Part shown: piece by piece, positions 1 through 5,823 of the stretch | How positions within the stretch are numbered: position 1 is the first letter of the stretch | Layout of the letters: the number at the start of each line of letters is the position of its first letter | NCBI GenBank assembly: GCA_022615465.1 | Contig: JAKEGR010000256.1 | Span: forward strand, 1 to 15,690 | Origin: Planctomycetota bacterium | GTDB taxonomy: Bacteria > Planctomycetota > Planctomycetia > Pirellulales > Lacipirellulaceae | Reading direction: 5' to 3' | DNA: 15,690 nucleotides | Position numbers and translations under genes: made by a program | The notes under the pieces: model-generated | What the model saw: the letters and a program-made list of their open reading frames with translations, nothing else | Told to the model about the DNA's origin: nothing | Databases searched by the model: none

Positions 1-195
1 CGATGAAACAATTCCCGGAGGCTCGATCACCAGATCCATGCTGCGAGAAACGGGTGGTTGGACCAGGACGACCGGAGCATCGCCGCGCCGCGAGGAGAAC
101 CCTCCGAGGGCGCAAGGCTGCGCAGCATTTTGTATCGCCACGTTGCAGTGAAAATCGATCGGCGATAGGGACCGGAGGCCCTCAACAAGAGTCAT
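1..195 (-). CDS. Partial hypothetical protein, 3' end beyond the left edge
   Basis: An open minus-strand frame starts at ATG 195 and runs 65 codons without a stop to base 1, so the gene is cut by the window. The start lies 4 bases after the stop codon of the upstream minus-strand gene (stop at 202-200), which is typical of a two-gene operon. The peptide begins MTLVEGLRSL and later reads DAPVVLVQPPVSRS and MDLVIEPPGIVSS. Its composition looks like a normal soluble protein, and it has no signal peptide. I do not recognise a family. The competing plus-strand frame over the same bases (3-203) is rich in Arg, Pro and Cys and looks like noise. Confidence is moderate because only 65 codons are visible. 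Confidence 0.45.
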   Translation of the reverse strand, partial: MTLVEGLRSLSPIDFHCNVAIQNAAQPCALGGFSSRRGDAPVVLVQPPVSRSMDLVIEPPGIVSS

Positions 196-199
196 CAAT

Positions 200-883
200 T
201 TAAGCGGCAGCTTGACCATGCGCCTCTGGCTCGCGTGTACCAAGGCGTTGCGCTTCGCGGATTGCCATGCGGATGCGATCAAACGGCTCGGCAAGATCGA
301 CGTGCCTTGCAAAAACCGCAAGGAATTCGATTGCCGCGCCTCGATCCGCTACAAATCCGAACGGCAATTCGAATTGATATCCGCCAAACGTGAACCTCCG
401 TTGCCACGGTTTCTCCACTTCTGGCCTGATGCGTCGCATCATTTCGTCTTTGCCGAGCAACTCGCCAACCGACCCCATGTCGTCGTCGGTGCTGTCTTCG
501 GAATCAGTTAGCCGCAGGCTGTCGGTTGGCTTCGATACGGTACACGCGGCCAATGCCGACCCAGCCAAATAGACAAGAGGTATGCCGATGGCTTCCCGCA
601 GGCAAAGCGTGGCCGCCTGATCGGTTAGCACAATTTGTGGCTGCAGTTGTGCTTCACGCAGGAGCGAACCGCCAATCTGTTCGCCCAGCAAATAGGGTTG
701 CAAGGTTTTGCCATAAAGTATCTCTTGCGCCCGGCTGGGCCGGATGGGCGCACTGCAATGGAATTCCATCGGCCGGCCGATGGAATTGACCAGAAGATAG
801 CCACCGAAGTAGCCATACTCTGGCGTCTCGAACGTTGACAAATAGCCGAATGTTGGTTCCGGCTGAGTGCTTGGTGGATGCAT
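200..883 (-). CDS. Conserved hypothetical protein (planctomycete-type, 227 aa)
   Basis: I do not recognise a named domain, but the protein has clear coding character and resembles hypothetical proteins I associate with planctomycetes. The N-terminal half has an aromatic, Gly-rich stretch (FGYLSTFETPEYGYFGGYL), then GRPMEFHCSAPI and RAQEILYGKTLQPYLLGEQI. A middle part contains VLTDQAATLCLREAIGIPLVYL. An acidic linker (residues about 126-140, DSEDSTDDD) leads to a C-terminal part with QRRFTFGGYQFELPFGF. There is no signal peptide and no membrane segment. The frame stays open far upstream to 1663, but residues there are Cys/Arg/Pro-rich and opposite the LarA-like gene, so I place the start at ATG 883. 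No Shine-Dalgarno is visible. The next minus-strand gene starts 4 bases after its stop. Confidence 0.75.
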   Translation of the reverse strand: MHPPSTQPEPTFGYLSTFETPEYGYFGGYLLVNSIGRPMEFHCSAPIRPSRAQEILYGKTLQPYLLGEQIGGSLLREAQLQPQIVLTDQAATLCLREAIGIPLVYLAGSALAACTVSKPTDSLRLTDSEDSTDDDMGSVGELLGKDEMMRRIRPEVEKPWQRRFTFGGYQFELPFGFVADRGAAIEFLAVFARHVDLAEPFDRIRMAIREAQRLGTREPEAHGQAAA

Positions 884-1063
884 AAGGAAGCAGCTGCGGG
901 ACGGTATGGTAGAGCTTGCCGATCCGAGAACATGGCGAAGCAAGCATCGCCGGCAGTGGGCGTGAGGTGGTGGGGTCCGCGGTACACAATCCATCGGGAG
1001 CAAGCAGGAGGGTACTTTAGCGGAGGAATTTGCTAACGCACGAGCGGTTCGACACAAACCACA

Positions 1064-1086
1064 AGCATTGCTATCGCAGCAATGCT
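1064..1086. repeat. Perfect 9-bp inverted repeat, 5-base loop
   Basis: AGCATTGCT (1064-1072), loop ATCGC, then AGCAATGCT (1078-1086), an exact reverse complement. It lies midway between the divergent start codons and has no T-run, so it is more likely an operator or a small dispersed hairpin than a terminator. Confidence 0.6.
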
Positions 1087-1163
1087 TCGCGCCACGGCCA
1101 CAACGAGTTACGCTTAAGCTGATGCCATTCGGGACGCAGACCCCTGATCGGATGTTTGGGTGC

Positions 1164-1186
1164 CACTGCTGGCTTGCCCAGCAGTG
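1164..1186. repeat. Perfect 9-bp inverted repeat, REP-like
   Basis: CACTGCTGG (1164-1172), loop CTTGC, then CCAGCAGTG (1178-1186), an exact reverse complement. It ends 57 bases before the LarA-like start codon. Its look (short GC-rich hairpin between genes) suggests a dispersed REP-type element, and I have the impression of similar hairpins in planctomycete genomes, but I cannot verify this here. Confidence 0.6.
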
Positions 1187-1200
1187 AGTGCCTGCGACGA

Positions 1201-1219
1201 TCGCGCCACGGTCGCGCCA
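1201..1219. promoter_or_regulatory. Tandem TCGCGCCA repeat, candidate operator
   Basis: TCGCGCCA occurs at 1201-1208 and 1212-1219, a period of 11 bases or about one helical turn, 24 bases before the LarA-like ATG. A third copy, within an identical 11-mer TCGCGCCACGG, lies at 1087-1097. The spacing would suit a protein binding one DNA face, but no factor is known. Confidence 0.25.
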
Positions 1220-1243
1220 ACGACCTCCATTCAATGACGCACC

Positions 1244-2554
1244 ATGACTCTGTACTACGCGAGCGGCTCGCCCACCGCTGAACTCACCCTGGAAGACCTG
1301 CGGGCCGCTTTGTTCTCCGTGTTGGAACAACTTGGCCCTCGACAGCGGGTTCTGGCGTTGCCGCCCGACATCACCCGCCGCCATAGCCAGGCTGGGCCAC
1401 TCACGACCATGGCCTACGAGTATTACGGCGACCGGCTGGTCGATGTCATGCCAGCCCTCGGCACCCACTTTGCGATGACCGGCGAGCAACTCAGCCAGAT
1501 GTTTGGCGACTTGCCCCAAGAACTTATTCGAGTCCACCGGTGGCGGCAGGATGTTGTCACGCTCGGCAATGTGCCAGCCGAGTTCGTGGGTGAAGTGACG
1601 CAAGGACTGTGGACACGCCCCTGGCCGGCCCAAATGAACCGCCTCGTCGCCCACGGCGGGCACGACCTGATCCTGTCAATCGGCCAGGTCGTGCCCCATG
1701 AGGTAATCGGCATGGCCAATTACAACAAGAACCTGTTTGTTGGCACCGGCGGCGTCGCGGGCATCAACGAAAGCCACTATATCAGCGCCCTGTGGGGCAT
1801 CGAGCGGATTCTCGGGCAGGCCGATAATCCCCTGCGCCGCATTCTGAATTACGCGGAACGGCTATTTTGCCGCGACCTGCCAGTAATTTACGTACAAACG
1901 GTGGTCGGCTCGCGCAGACATCTGCCCGGCGGCGAGGAGCCGACTGACCTCGACGACGAGCCGGTCGTCCGCGGCCTGTTCATCGGAGACGACCCCGAAT
2001 GTTTCGAGCGGGCCGCGAAGCTGGCCGTCGAAGTCAATTTCCAATTCGTTGCTGAACCAGTCAAGAAAATGGTTGTGTACCTTGAACCCGAGGAATTTCA
2101 CAGCACCTGGCTGGGGAACAAATCGGTCTATCGAACCCGGATGGCGATTGCCGATGGCGGCGAGCTGGTCGTTCTAGCGCCCGGGGTACGTACATTTGGC
2201 GAAGACCCTGAGATCGATCGCCTGATTCGCAAGTACGGTTATCGCACATCGCCAGAGGTGATGCGTTTCGTTGAAGAGAATGCCGATCTCGCGGCCAACC
2301 TCTCCGCGGCCGCCCATCTCATTCATGGTTCCTCCGAAGGCCGGTTCCGCATCACCTATTGCGCGGGCCAGCTAGCGCGAGAAGAGATTGAAAGTGTTGG
2401 CTATGCGTATGGCAACTTGGCAGAGAAATCCCAGCGTTATCGCCCGCGGCCGATTCCTGACGGGTGGCACACGATGCAGGGTGGCGAGCGATACTACTTC
2501 GTCGGCCGGCCCGCGATCGGCCTCTGGGCTCACCGTTCGCGATTGCCGAATTGA
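1244..2554 (+). CDS. LarA-like lactate racemase domain protein (DUF2088 family)
   Basis: A cytoplasmic 436-aa protein of the nickel-dependent lactate racemase (LarA) family. LarA interconverts L- and D-lactate using a nickel-pincer nucleotide bound through a lysine; relatives act on other 2-hydroxy acids. The N-terminal part has the nucleotide-binding motif PPDITR (residues 40-45). The catalytic set is intact by spacing: H75 in LGTH, H152 in PHE, K162 in NYNKNLF and H178 in ESHY. In LarA of Lactobacillus plantarum the equivalents are H108, H174, K184 and H200, and the 10- and 16-residue gaps around the lysine match exactly. No larB, larC or larE cofactor genes are adjacent. The start is ATG 1244 with no clear Shine-Dalgarno. 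It ends 32 bases before the convergent STAS gene's stop. Substrate is unknown; lactate is a guess from the family. Confidence 0.85.
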   Translation: MTLYYASGSPTAELTLEDLRAALFSVLEQLGPRQRVLALPPDITRRHSQAGPLTTMAYEYYGDRLVDVMPALGTHFAMTGEQLSQMFGDLPQELIRVHRWRQDVVTLGNVPAEFVGEVTQGLWTRPWPAQMNRLVAHGGHDLILSIGQVVPHEVIGMANYNKNLFVGTGGVAGINESHYISALWGIERILGQADNPLRRILNYAERLFCRDLPVIYVQTVVGSRRHLPGGEEPTDLDDEPVVRGLFIGDDPECFERAAKLAVEVNFQFVAEPVKKMVVYLEPEEFHSTWLGNKSVYRTRMAIADGGELVVLAPGVRTFGEDPEIDRLIRKYGYRTSPEVMRFVEENADLAANLSAAAHLIHGSSEGRFRITYCAGQLAREEIESVGYAYGNLAEKSQRYRPRPIPDGWHTMQGGERYYFVGRPAIGLWAHRSRLPN

Positions 2555-2586
2555 ATGGGTGCCCAAGGTCCTGGGGAAGGGGACGC

Positions 2587-2949
2587 TTACCCAAACCACC
2601 CGCGGCGCATGAACGCCTTGCGCGCTGCCTCCTCATCGGCCTCGATTTCAAACAACTTATCGAGTCTTGTGATCTTGAACACCTCTCGAATGTCGGGCGA
2701 GATTGAGCACAACTTCAACTTCACCTTAAACTCGCCGCACTTCTTATGGGTCTGCACCAGTTTGCCCAACATCGACGACGACATGAACTTCACGTTGCGG
2801 AAGTCGAGGATGACGCGTTCCTCGGTCGTCTGATTGAGCATCGCGATCAAATCCTGGCCAAGCTGTTCGAGCTTTGCTTCGTCAAGGATCCGCGCGTCGT
2901 CGAAGCAAATCGTCAAAATGCCGTCCTTGACCTGCGTGGTGAGAGACAT
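2587..2949 (-). CDS. STAS-domain protein, anti-sigma factor antagonist-like
   Basis: A small cytoplasmic protein (120 aa) made of one STAS domain, as in SpoIIAA/RsbV-type antagonists, which are switched by Ser/Thr phosphorylation by a partner kinase. The central strand reads VILDFRNVKF (47-56), followed by MSSSMLGKLV. The usual DSSGLG loop is SSSMLG here, so the phosphorylatable serine (S58) is kept while the preceding Asp and following Gly are changed. The C-terminal part (DIREVFKITRLDKLFEI) is the standard STAS helix and strand. I chose ATG 2949 because GGAG lies 8 bases upstream; an in-frame GTG at 2958 would add three residues. No anti-sigma kinase is adjacent, so the partner is unknown. 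Confidence 0.88.
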   Translation of the reverse strand: MSLTTQVKDGILTICFDDARILDEAKLEQLGQDLIAMLNQTTEERVILDFRNVKFMSSSMLGKLVQTHKKCGEFKVKLKLCSISPDIREVFKITRLDKLFEIEADEEAARKAFMRRGWFG

Positions 2950-3119
2950 TCTGCTCACTCCAGAAGAGGTAATGGATTGGTGACTGGGATCGAGCGCGAT
3001 CGTATTGAGTGAGGAAACTGCGGCGCGTCATCAGAAGAGCATAGCCAATGATCGGTGATCTGGCAATCACGCCCCCTTCCCAACTTCACCTTGCAAGCGT
3101 TGTCCGGTGTTTGCAGCCC

Positions 3120-3148
3120 TTGCCAAACGAGTCGCCATTTCCGATACT
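3120..3148 (+). promoter_or_regulatory. Candidate sigma-70 promoter for tRNA-Glu
   Basis: TTGCCA (3120-3125) and GATACT (3143-3148) are separated by 17 bases. Each resembles the housekeeping -35 and -10 consensus. The predicted start near 3155 would give a leader of about 68 bases ahead of the tRNA at 3223. Confidence 0.35.
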
Positions 3149-3222
3149 GTATCGCTTGGGTAGTGGTGACCGTTGCGGCGGGATTTTGTCTTTCTGTTCC
3201 GTCTCTCGGCACCGCTCAAGAC

Positions 3223-3295
3223 GCCCCCATCGTCTAGAGGCCCAGGACACCGCCCTCTCACGGCGGCGACAGGGGTTCGAATCCCCTTGGGGGTA
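3223..3295 (+). tRNA. tRNA-Glu (anticodon CTC)
   Basis: A full 73-base cloverleaf. The acceptor stem is GCCCCCA (3223-3229) with TGGGGGT (3288-3294) and discriminator A3295. The anticodon stem CCGCC/GGCGG (3250-3254, 3262-3266) encloses loop CTCTCAC with anticodon CTC at 3257-3259, reading GAG codons. The T arm is AGGGG-TTCGAAT-CCCCT (3271-3287). The body closely follows the textbook bacterial tRNA-Glu sequence. The first pair is G1-T72, a wobble rather than the usual G-C. CCA is not encoded, since the next bases are CTT. Confidence 0.96.
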
Positions 3296-3383
3296 CTTCT
3301 TGCAGTGACCAGCATCGCCACCCCGCGGACTCCCCGGCAATTGCCGATCGGTCAGACACTTCGCCCGGTGCCTCCGCATTGTT

Positions 3384-3402
3384 TCGGTTACGGAACAACC
3401 GA
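3384..3402. repeat. Small hairpin between tRNA-Glu and the convergent acyltransferase gene
   Basis: TCGGTT (3384-3389) and AACCGA (3397-3402) pair perfectly around a 7-base loop. It sits between the tRNA and the stop codon of the minus-strand acyltransferase gene, where a terminator could be expected. No T-run follows on either strand, so function is uncertain. Confidence 0.3.
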
Positions 3403-3415
3403 CATCGCATCGTCC

Positions 3416-4561
3416 TCAAAGAGGTTCGTTCTCCAGCAACCAATCTTCCAGGATGACGTGCTTCAACGAGGGCGCCCTCAATAGCGCGGTTCTGCTCGGC
3501 AGCAATGCCGAGAGCCAAGGGCGGCGGGCCAGACCCACCGCCGCCCGCATCCCCATTCGGCCCAGCGAGTGGTTGCCCATTTGTTCATGAACGTTGTCAC
3601 TGAGTCGATGGAAGGTAGCAGGAATAACATTTGGCGCTGGTCCAACATGGATGACCGTCGTCACGCCGCAGGCCAACGTTTCGTACACGGCATCCCAGAG
3701 TCGCTGGGGGTGGTCGGTCCAGTCGCGGAGGATGTCGCGTGCATGGAAGTCGTCATAGCTTTTCTTGCCAGTGACCAGGGAAAGTATCGGGGGGCATGGC
3801 GGTTGCAGCCCACCGCGCATGGAGTCCATCATCACGGCTGCGCGATCTGGGATGTTTTTCTGTCGTACAATCGGCGTGTGCAGTGGCGGCCAGCGATTGG
3901 GGTTCATCCGCACGTGCGCTGGGTCGGGCAGGAACTCATGCATGGTGTCTTTGAACTGCACCACCGTATCGCTCTGGCCAAGTAACAGATACGTGTTGGG
4001 GGAAAGGATTGCGGAGAAGGCGATGGTTCCGTTGCCCTCGGCCGTGATCTTGCGGCAAAGGCGTCCCACGTCGGTTTCATCGATCGACGGCCCGCGCGAG
4101 AACAACACTCCCAACGTGACATTCTCGGCCAGCGCGGCGCTATCAGCGGCCATGGCAAGCGGCACGCGCAGCACATCGTGCATGTCGAACACACCCGCAC
4201 ACGTTACCGCAATCAGTTCACCCAGACTGAACCCGAAAGCCAGTTTCGCTTCGCTGAAGTGGACCTGGTGGAATTCCTCCAAGAGTTGCACTTGGGCCAA
4301 TTCCGCGGCGGCAACCAGGGCGATCGCCTCGGCGTAACGGTCGAGTCCCAGTTCTTTTCCCTCGGTGACATTGCTCACCAGGTCAACCGGCCGGCCTGTG
4401 GTGTTCGCGCAAATGGCACCGATCCGCCGTAGATAGGATCGCACGATCGGGCCATAGACCTTGTGAGCCAACAGCTCCGGCGTGCGGCCCAGATTCGTGA
4501 CATTGTAGCCGCGGAAGGCGAATGCAGTCGTATTGATCTTGGTCTGCAGGTGGCTTTTCAT
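3416..4561 (-). CDS. Malonyl-CoA:ACP transacylase-like (FabD-family) acyltransferase
   Basis: A 381-aa cytoplasmic protein of the FabD-type acyltransferase fold. Family members move an acyl group from CoA to acyl carrier protein through a serine intermediate. The nucleophile motif is GFSLGE (110-115) with S112; the second residue is F instead of the usual H. The catalytic His is probably H228 in PPLHTPIV. The C-terminal motif VIHVGPAPNVIPATFHRL matches the family's Gly-Pro segment near the end of the fold. The position equivalent to FabD R117, which binds the malonyl carboxylate (25 residues after the serine), is M137 here, so a malonyl substrate is doubtful. The N-terminus (TAFAFRGYNVTNLGRTPELL) corresponds to the FabD start. 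No fatty-acid or polyketide genes are adjacent. ATG 4561 is used; no Shine-Dalgarno is seen. Confidence 0.75.
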   Translation of the reverse strand: MKSHLQTKINTTAFAFRGYNVTNLGRTPELLAHKVYGPIVRSYLRRIGAICANTTGRPVDLVSNVTEGKELGLDRYAEAIALVAAAELAQVQLLEEFHQVHFSEAKLAFGFSLGELIAVTCAGVFDMHDVLRVPLAMAADSAALAENVTLGVLFSRGPSIDETDVGRLCRKITAEGNGTIAFSAILSPNTYLLLGQSDTVVQFKDTMHEFLPDPAHVRMNPNRWPPLHTPIVRQKNIPDRAAVMMDSMRGGLQPPCPPILSLVTGKKSYDDFHARDILRDWTDHPQRLWDAVYETLACGVTTVIHVGPAPNVIPATFHRLSDNVHEQMGNHSLGRMGMRAAVGLARRPWLSALLPSRTALLRAPSLKHVILEDWLLENEPL

Positions 4562-4593
4562 TGGGCGAGTCGCGTCGGCAGAGGGGCAATGTT

Positions 4594-4635
4594 CAATTGG
4601 AGCTTGAAGCGGGGAAGGAGCAAACCAATTGGAGC
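4594..4635. repeat. Direct repeat CAATTGGAGC x2
   Basis: CAATTGGAGC is repeated exactly at 4594-4603 and 4626-4635, a period of 32 bases or about three helical turns. The first copy starts 33 bases upstream of the acyltransferase start codon. It could be a pair of binding sites for a regulator of that gene. Confidence 0.3.
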
Positions 4636-4841
4636 AGATGCCCGAATTCCGTTTTGGCAGCAGTCAGGCAAGCGGCTTCGCATTAGATCGTTGGAAGCGA
4701 ATATCCGACTTGTAGCGTGTCTCGGTCGTTCTGACGAACACCCGAGGGCCGGGCGGATGTGCGCGTGCCGGGATATTCCGTGCGTTCGCCCTTTGCATAC
4801 TAGACTTAACTGTCATTGGCAAGCCTGTCCCAGTCCCAGTT

Positions 4842-4864
4842 GCAGAAGTTGACAGAACTTCTGC
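4842..4864. repeat. Perfect 9-bp inverted repeat upstream of the CBS gene
   Basis: GCAGAAGTT (4842-4850), loop GACAG, then AACTTCTGC (4856-4864), an exact reverse complement ending 74 bases before the CBS start codon. A TTGACA hexamer, like a -35 box, spans the left arm and loop (4849-4854), but no good -10 follows at 16-18 bases. It is a candidate operator or leader hairpin for the downstream cluster. Confidence 0.5.
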
Positions 4865-4938
4865 GATGGTGAGGGAAGCGGCAGCGGCTTCGATCTCAAC
4901 CACAATCGACGATCGTTTGAAAAAAGGAAGCACCTGCA

Positions 4939-5334
4939 ATGATTACAGCCGAGGCGATGATGTCGGCCGATCTGATTACGATTCGGCCGGACGACACCAT
5001 TGAAAAAGCGATCGAAATGATTCTCGCCGAACAAATTAGCGGGTTGCCGGTCATCGATGACAAGGGGCGCCTGGTCGGCGTCATCACGGAATTCGCACTA
5101 CTGGCGATTGTGTACGACCATCAAGTCAAGAACCAGACCGTGTCGGAGCACATGACGCGCGACGTCATCACGATCGATGGGAACGAAACGATCGACCGGG
5201 CCGCTGATTTGTGCATTGTTCATCGTGTCCGCCGCTTGCCGGTACTAAAGAATGGCCGGCTGGTGGGGCTTATTGCTCGCCGCGATGTGCTCCGCGCACT
5301 TCACGGGAGTCAAGCACCGCTGTGCATGACATGA
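4939..5334 (+). CDS. Tandem CBS-domain protein
   Basis: A 131-aa soluble protein consisting almost entirely of two CBS motifs, about residues 7-57 (SADLITIRPDDTIEKAIEMI ... LVGVITEF) and 70-124 (MTRDVITIDGNETIDRAADL ... LVGLIARRDVL). Paired CBS motifs form a Bateman module that usually binds adenosine nucleotides such as AMP or ATP, acting as an energy sensor or dimerisation unit. A Shine-Dalgarno AAGGAAG lies about 9 bases before ATG 4939. The stop at 5334 is followed within a few bases by the receiver-domain gene and then the ATPase gene, so it is probably the first gene of the secretion cluster. A role in tuning the apparatus to energy state is inference from position only. Confidence 0.88.
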   Translation: MITAEAMMSADLITIRPDDTIEKAIEMILAEQISGLPVIDDKGRLVGVITEFALLAIVYDHQVKNQTVSEHMTRDVITIDGNETIDRAADLCIVHRVRRLPVLKNGRLVGLIARRDVLRALHGSQAPLCMT

Positions 5335-5347
5335 TCAAGTGAGAACT

Positions 5348-5737
5348 ATGTTGCGCCAAAGCATCCAAATCCTGTTGGTGATCGAAGACCCGCTGCTGCT
5401 AGAGATTACGTCGTTTCGGCTGGAGCTGCTCGGATACGAGGTAGTCCAGCGGCCATCCGCGGAAAGTGCGTTGGAATGGCTGGGCGACAAGCTGCCCACG
5501 CTGGTCATCGTCGATCACGTGTTGCCCCGGATGGATGGCATCGAGTTCATTAACCGGCTCAGCAATGAAATGCGGACGAGCACGCTTCCGGTGATCCTGC
5601 TGTCAACGAACGCGGACTTGGATAATGTGCAGCGTGCCTACAATGCCGGCGCGGATGAGTATCTGGTAATACCTTACGACCCGATCGTGCTGGAAGGCAA
5701 GGTGGAGCGCATGGTGGCGGCGGTCGCCGCGGTGTGA
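5348..5737 (+). CDS. Receiver-only response regulator, atypical
   Basis: A 129-aa single receiver domain with no output domain. Numbering from ATG 5348, the acidic pair is E13-D14 (VIEDP), the phosphoacceptor is D56 in VIVDHVLPRMDG, and the switch residue is S86 in ILLSTNA. The invariant lysine before the KP motif is replaced by Ile (I108 in YLVIPYDP), which usually impairs normal phospho-signalling. An in-frame GTG at 5339 would add three residues; I prefer ATG 5348 with GAG just upstream. The stop at 5735-5737 overlaps a possible GTG start for the ATPase frame (GTGA), indicating tight coupling. Receiver-only proteins often work by docking on partners, and the neighbouring ATPase is a plausible one, but this is unproven. 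Confidence 0.87.
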   Translation: MLRQSIQILLVIEDPLLLEITSFRLELLGYEVVQRPSAESALEWLGDKLPTLVIVDHVLPRMDGIEFINRLSNEMRTSTLPVILLSTNADLDNVQRAYNAGADEYLVIPYDPIVLEGKVERMVAAVAAV

Positions 5738-5823
5738 TCGATTCGGTCTACTTCGCGCCGGCTGAAGCGTACCGACCGCCTTTGCCGCCATTGCCCTCCT
5801 GGTTCCCATTAGACTCTACAACG

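Larger units (their letters stand above)
884..1243. other. Divergent intergenic region with hairpins and repeats
   Basis: These 360 bases separate the minus-strand hypothetical gene from the plus-strand LarA-like gene, so promoters for both should lie here. I see two perfect 9-bp hairpins (1064-1086 and 1164-1186) and three copies of TCGCGCCA (1087-1094, 1201-1208, 1212-1219). I found no convincing -35/-10 pair and no credible small gene. Confidence 0.6.
4562..4938. other. Divergent intergenic region upstream of the secretion cluster
   Basis: These 377 bases separate the minus-strand acyltransferase gene from the plus-strand CBS gene. They contain a 10-base direct repeat (4594-4603, 4626-4635) and a perfect 9-bp hairpin (4842-4864). 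Short open frames here lack start signals and sensible composition. I found no confident -35/-10 pair, though the promoter of the cluster should lie here. Confidence 0.55.

Noticed and set aside
3..203. Plus-strand 66-aa ORF at the left edge
   Set aside because: Arg/Pro/Cys-rich composition and overlap with a better minus-strand frame.
884..1663. Upstream extension of the minus-strand hypothetical protein to 487 aa
   Set aside because: The extra residues lie largely opposite the LarA-like gene and are Cys/Arg/Pro-rich without coding character; the good sequence starts at ATG 883.
2555..2586. Terminator between the convergent LarA-like and STAS genes
   Set aside because: Only short imperfect pairing (TGGG/CCCA, GTCC/GGAC) and no T-run.
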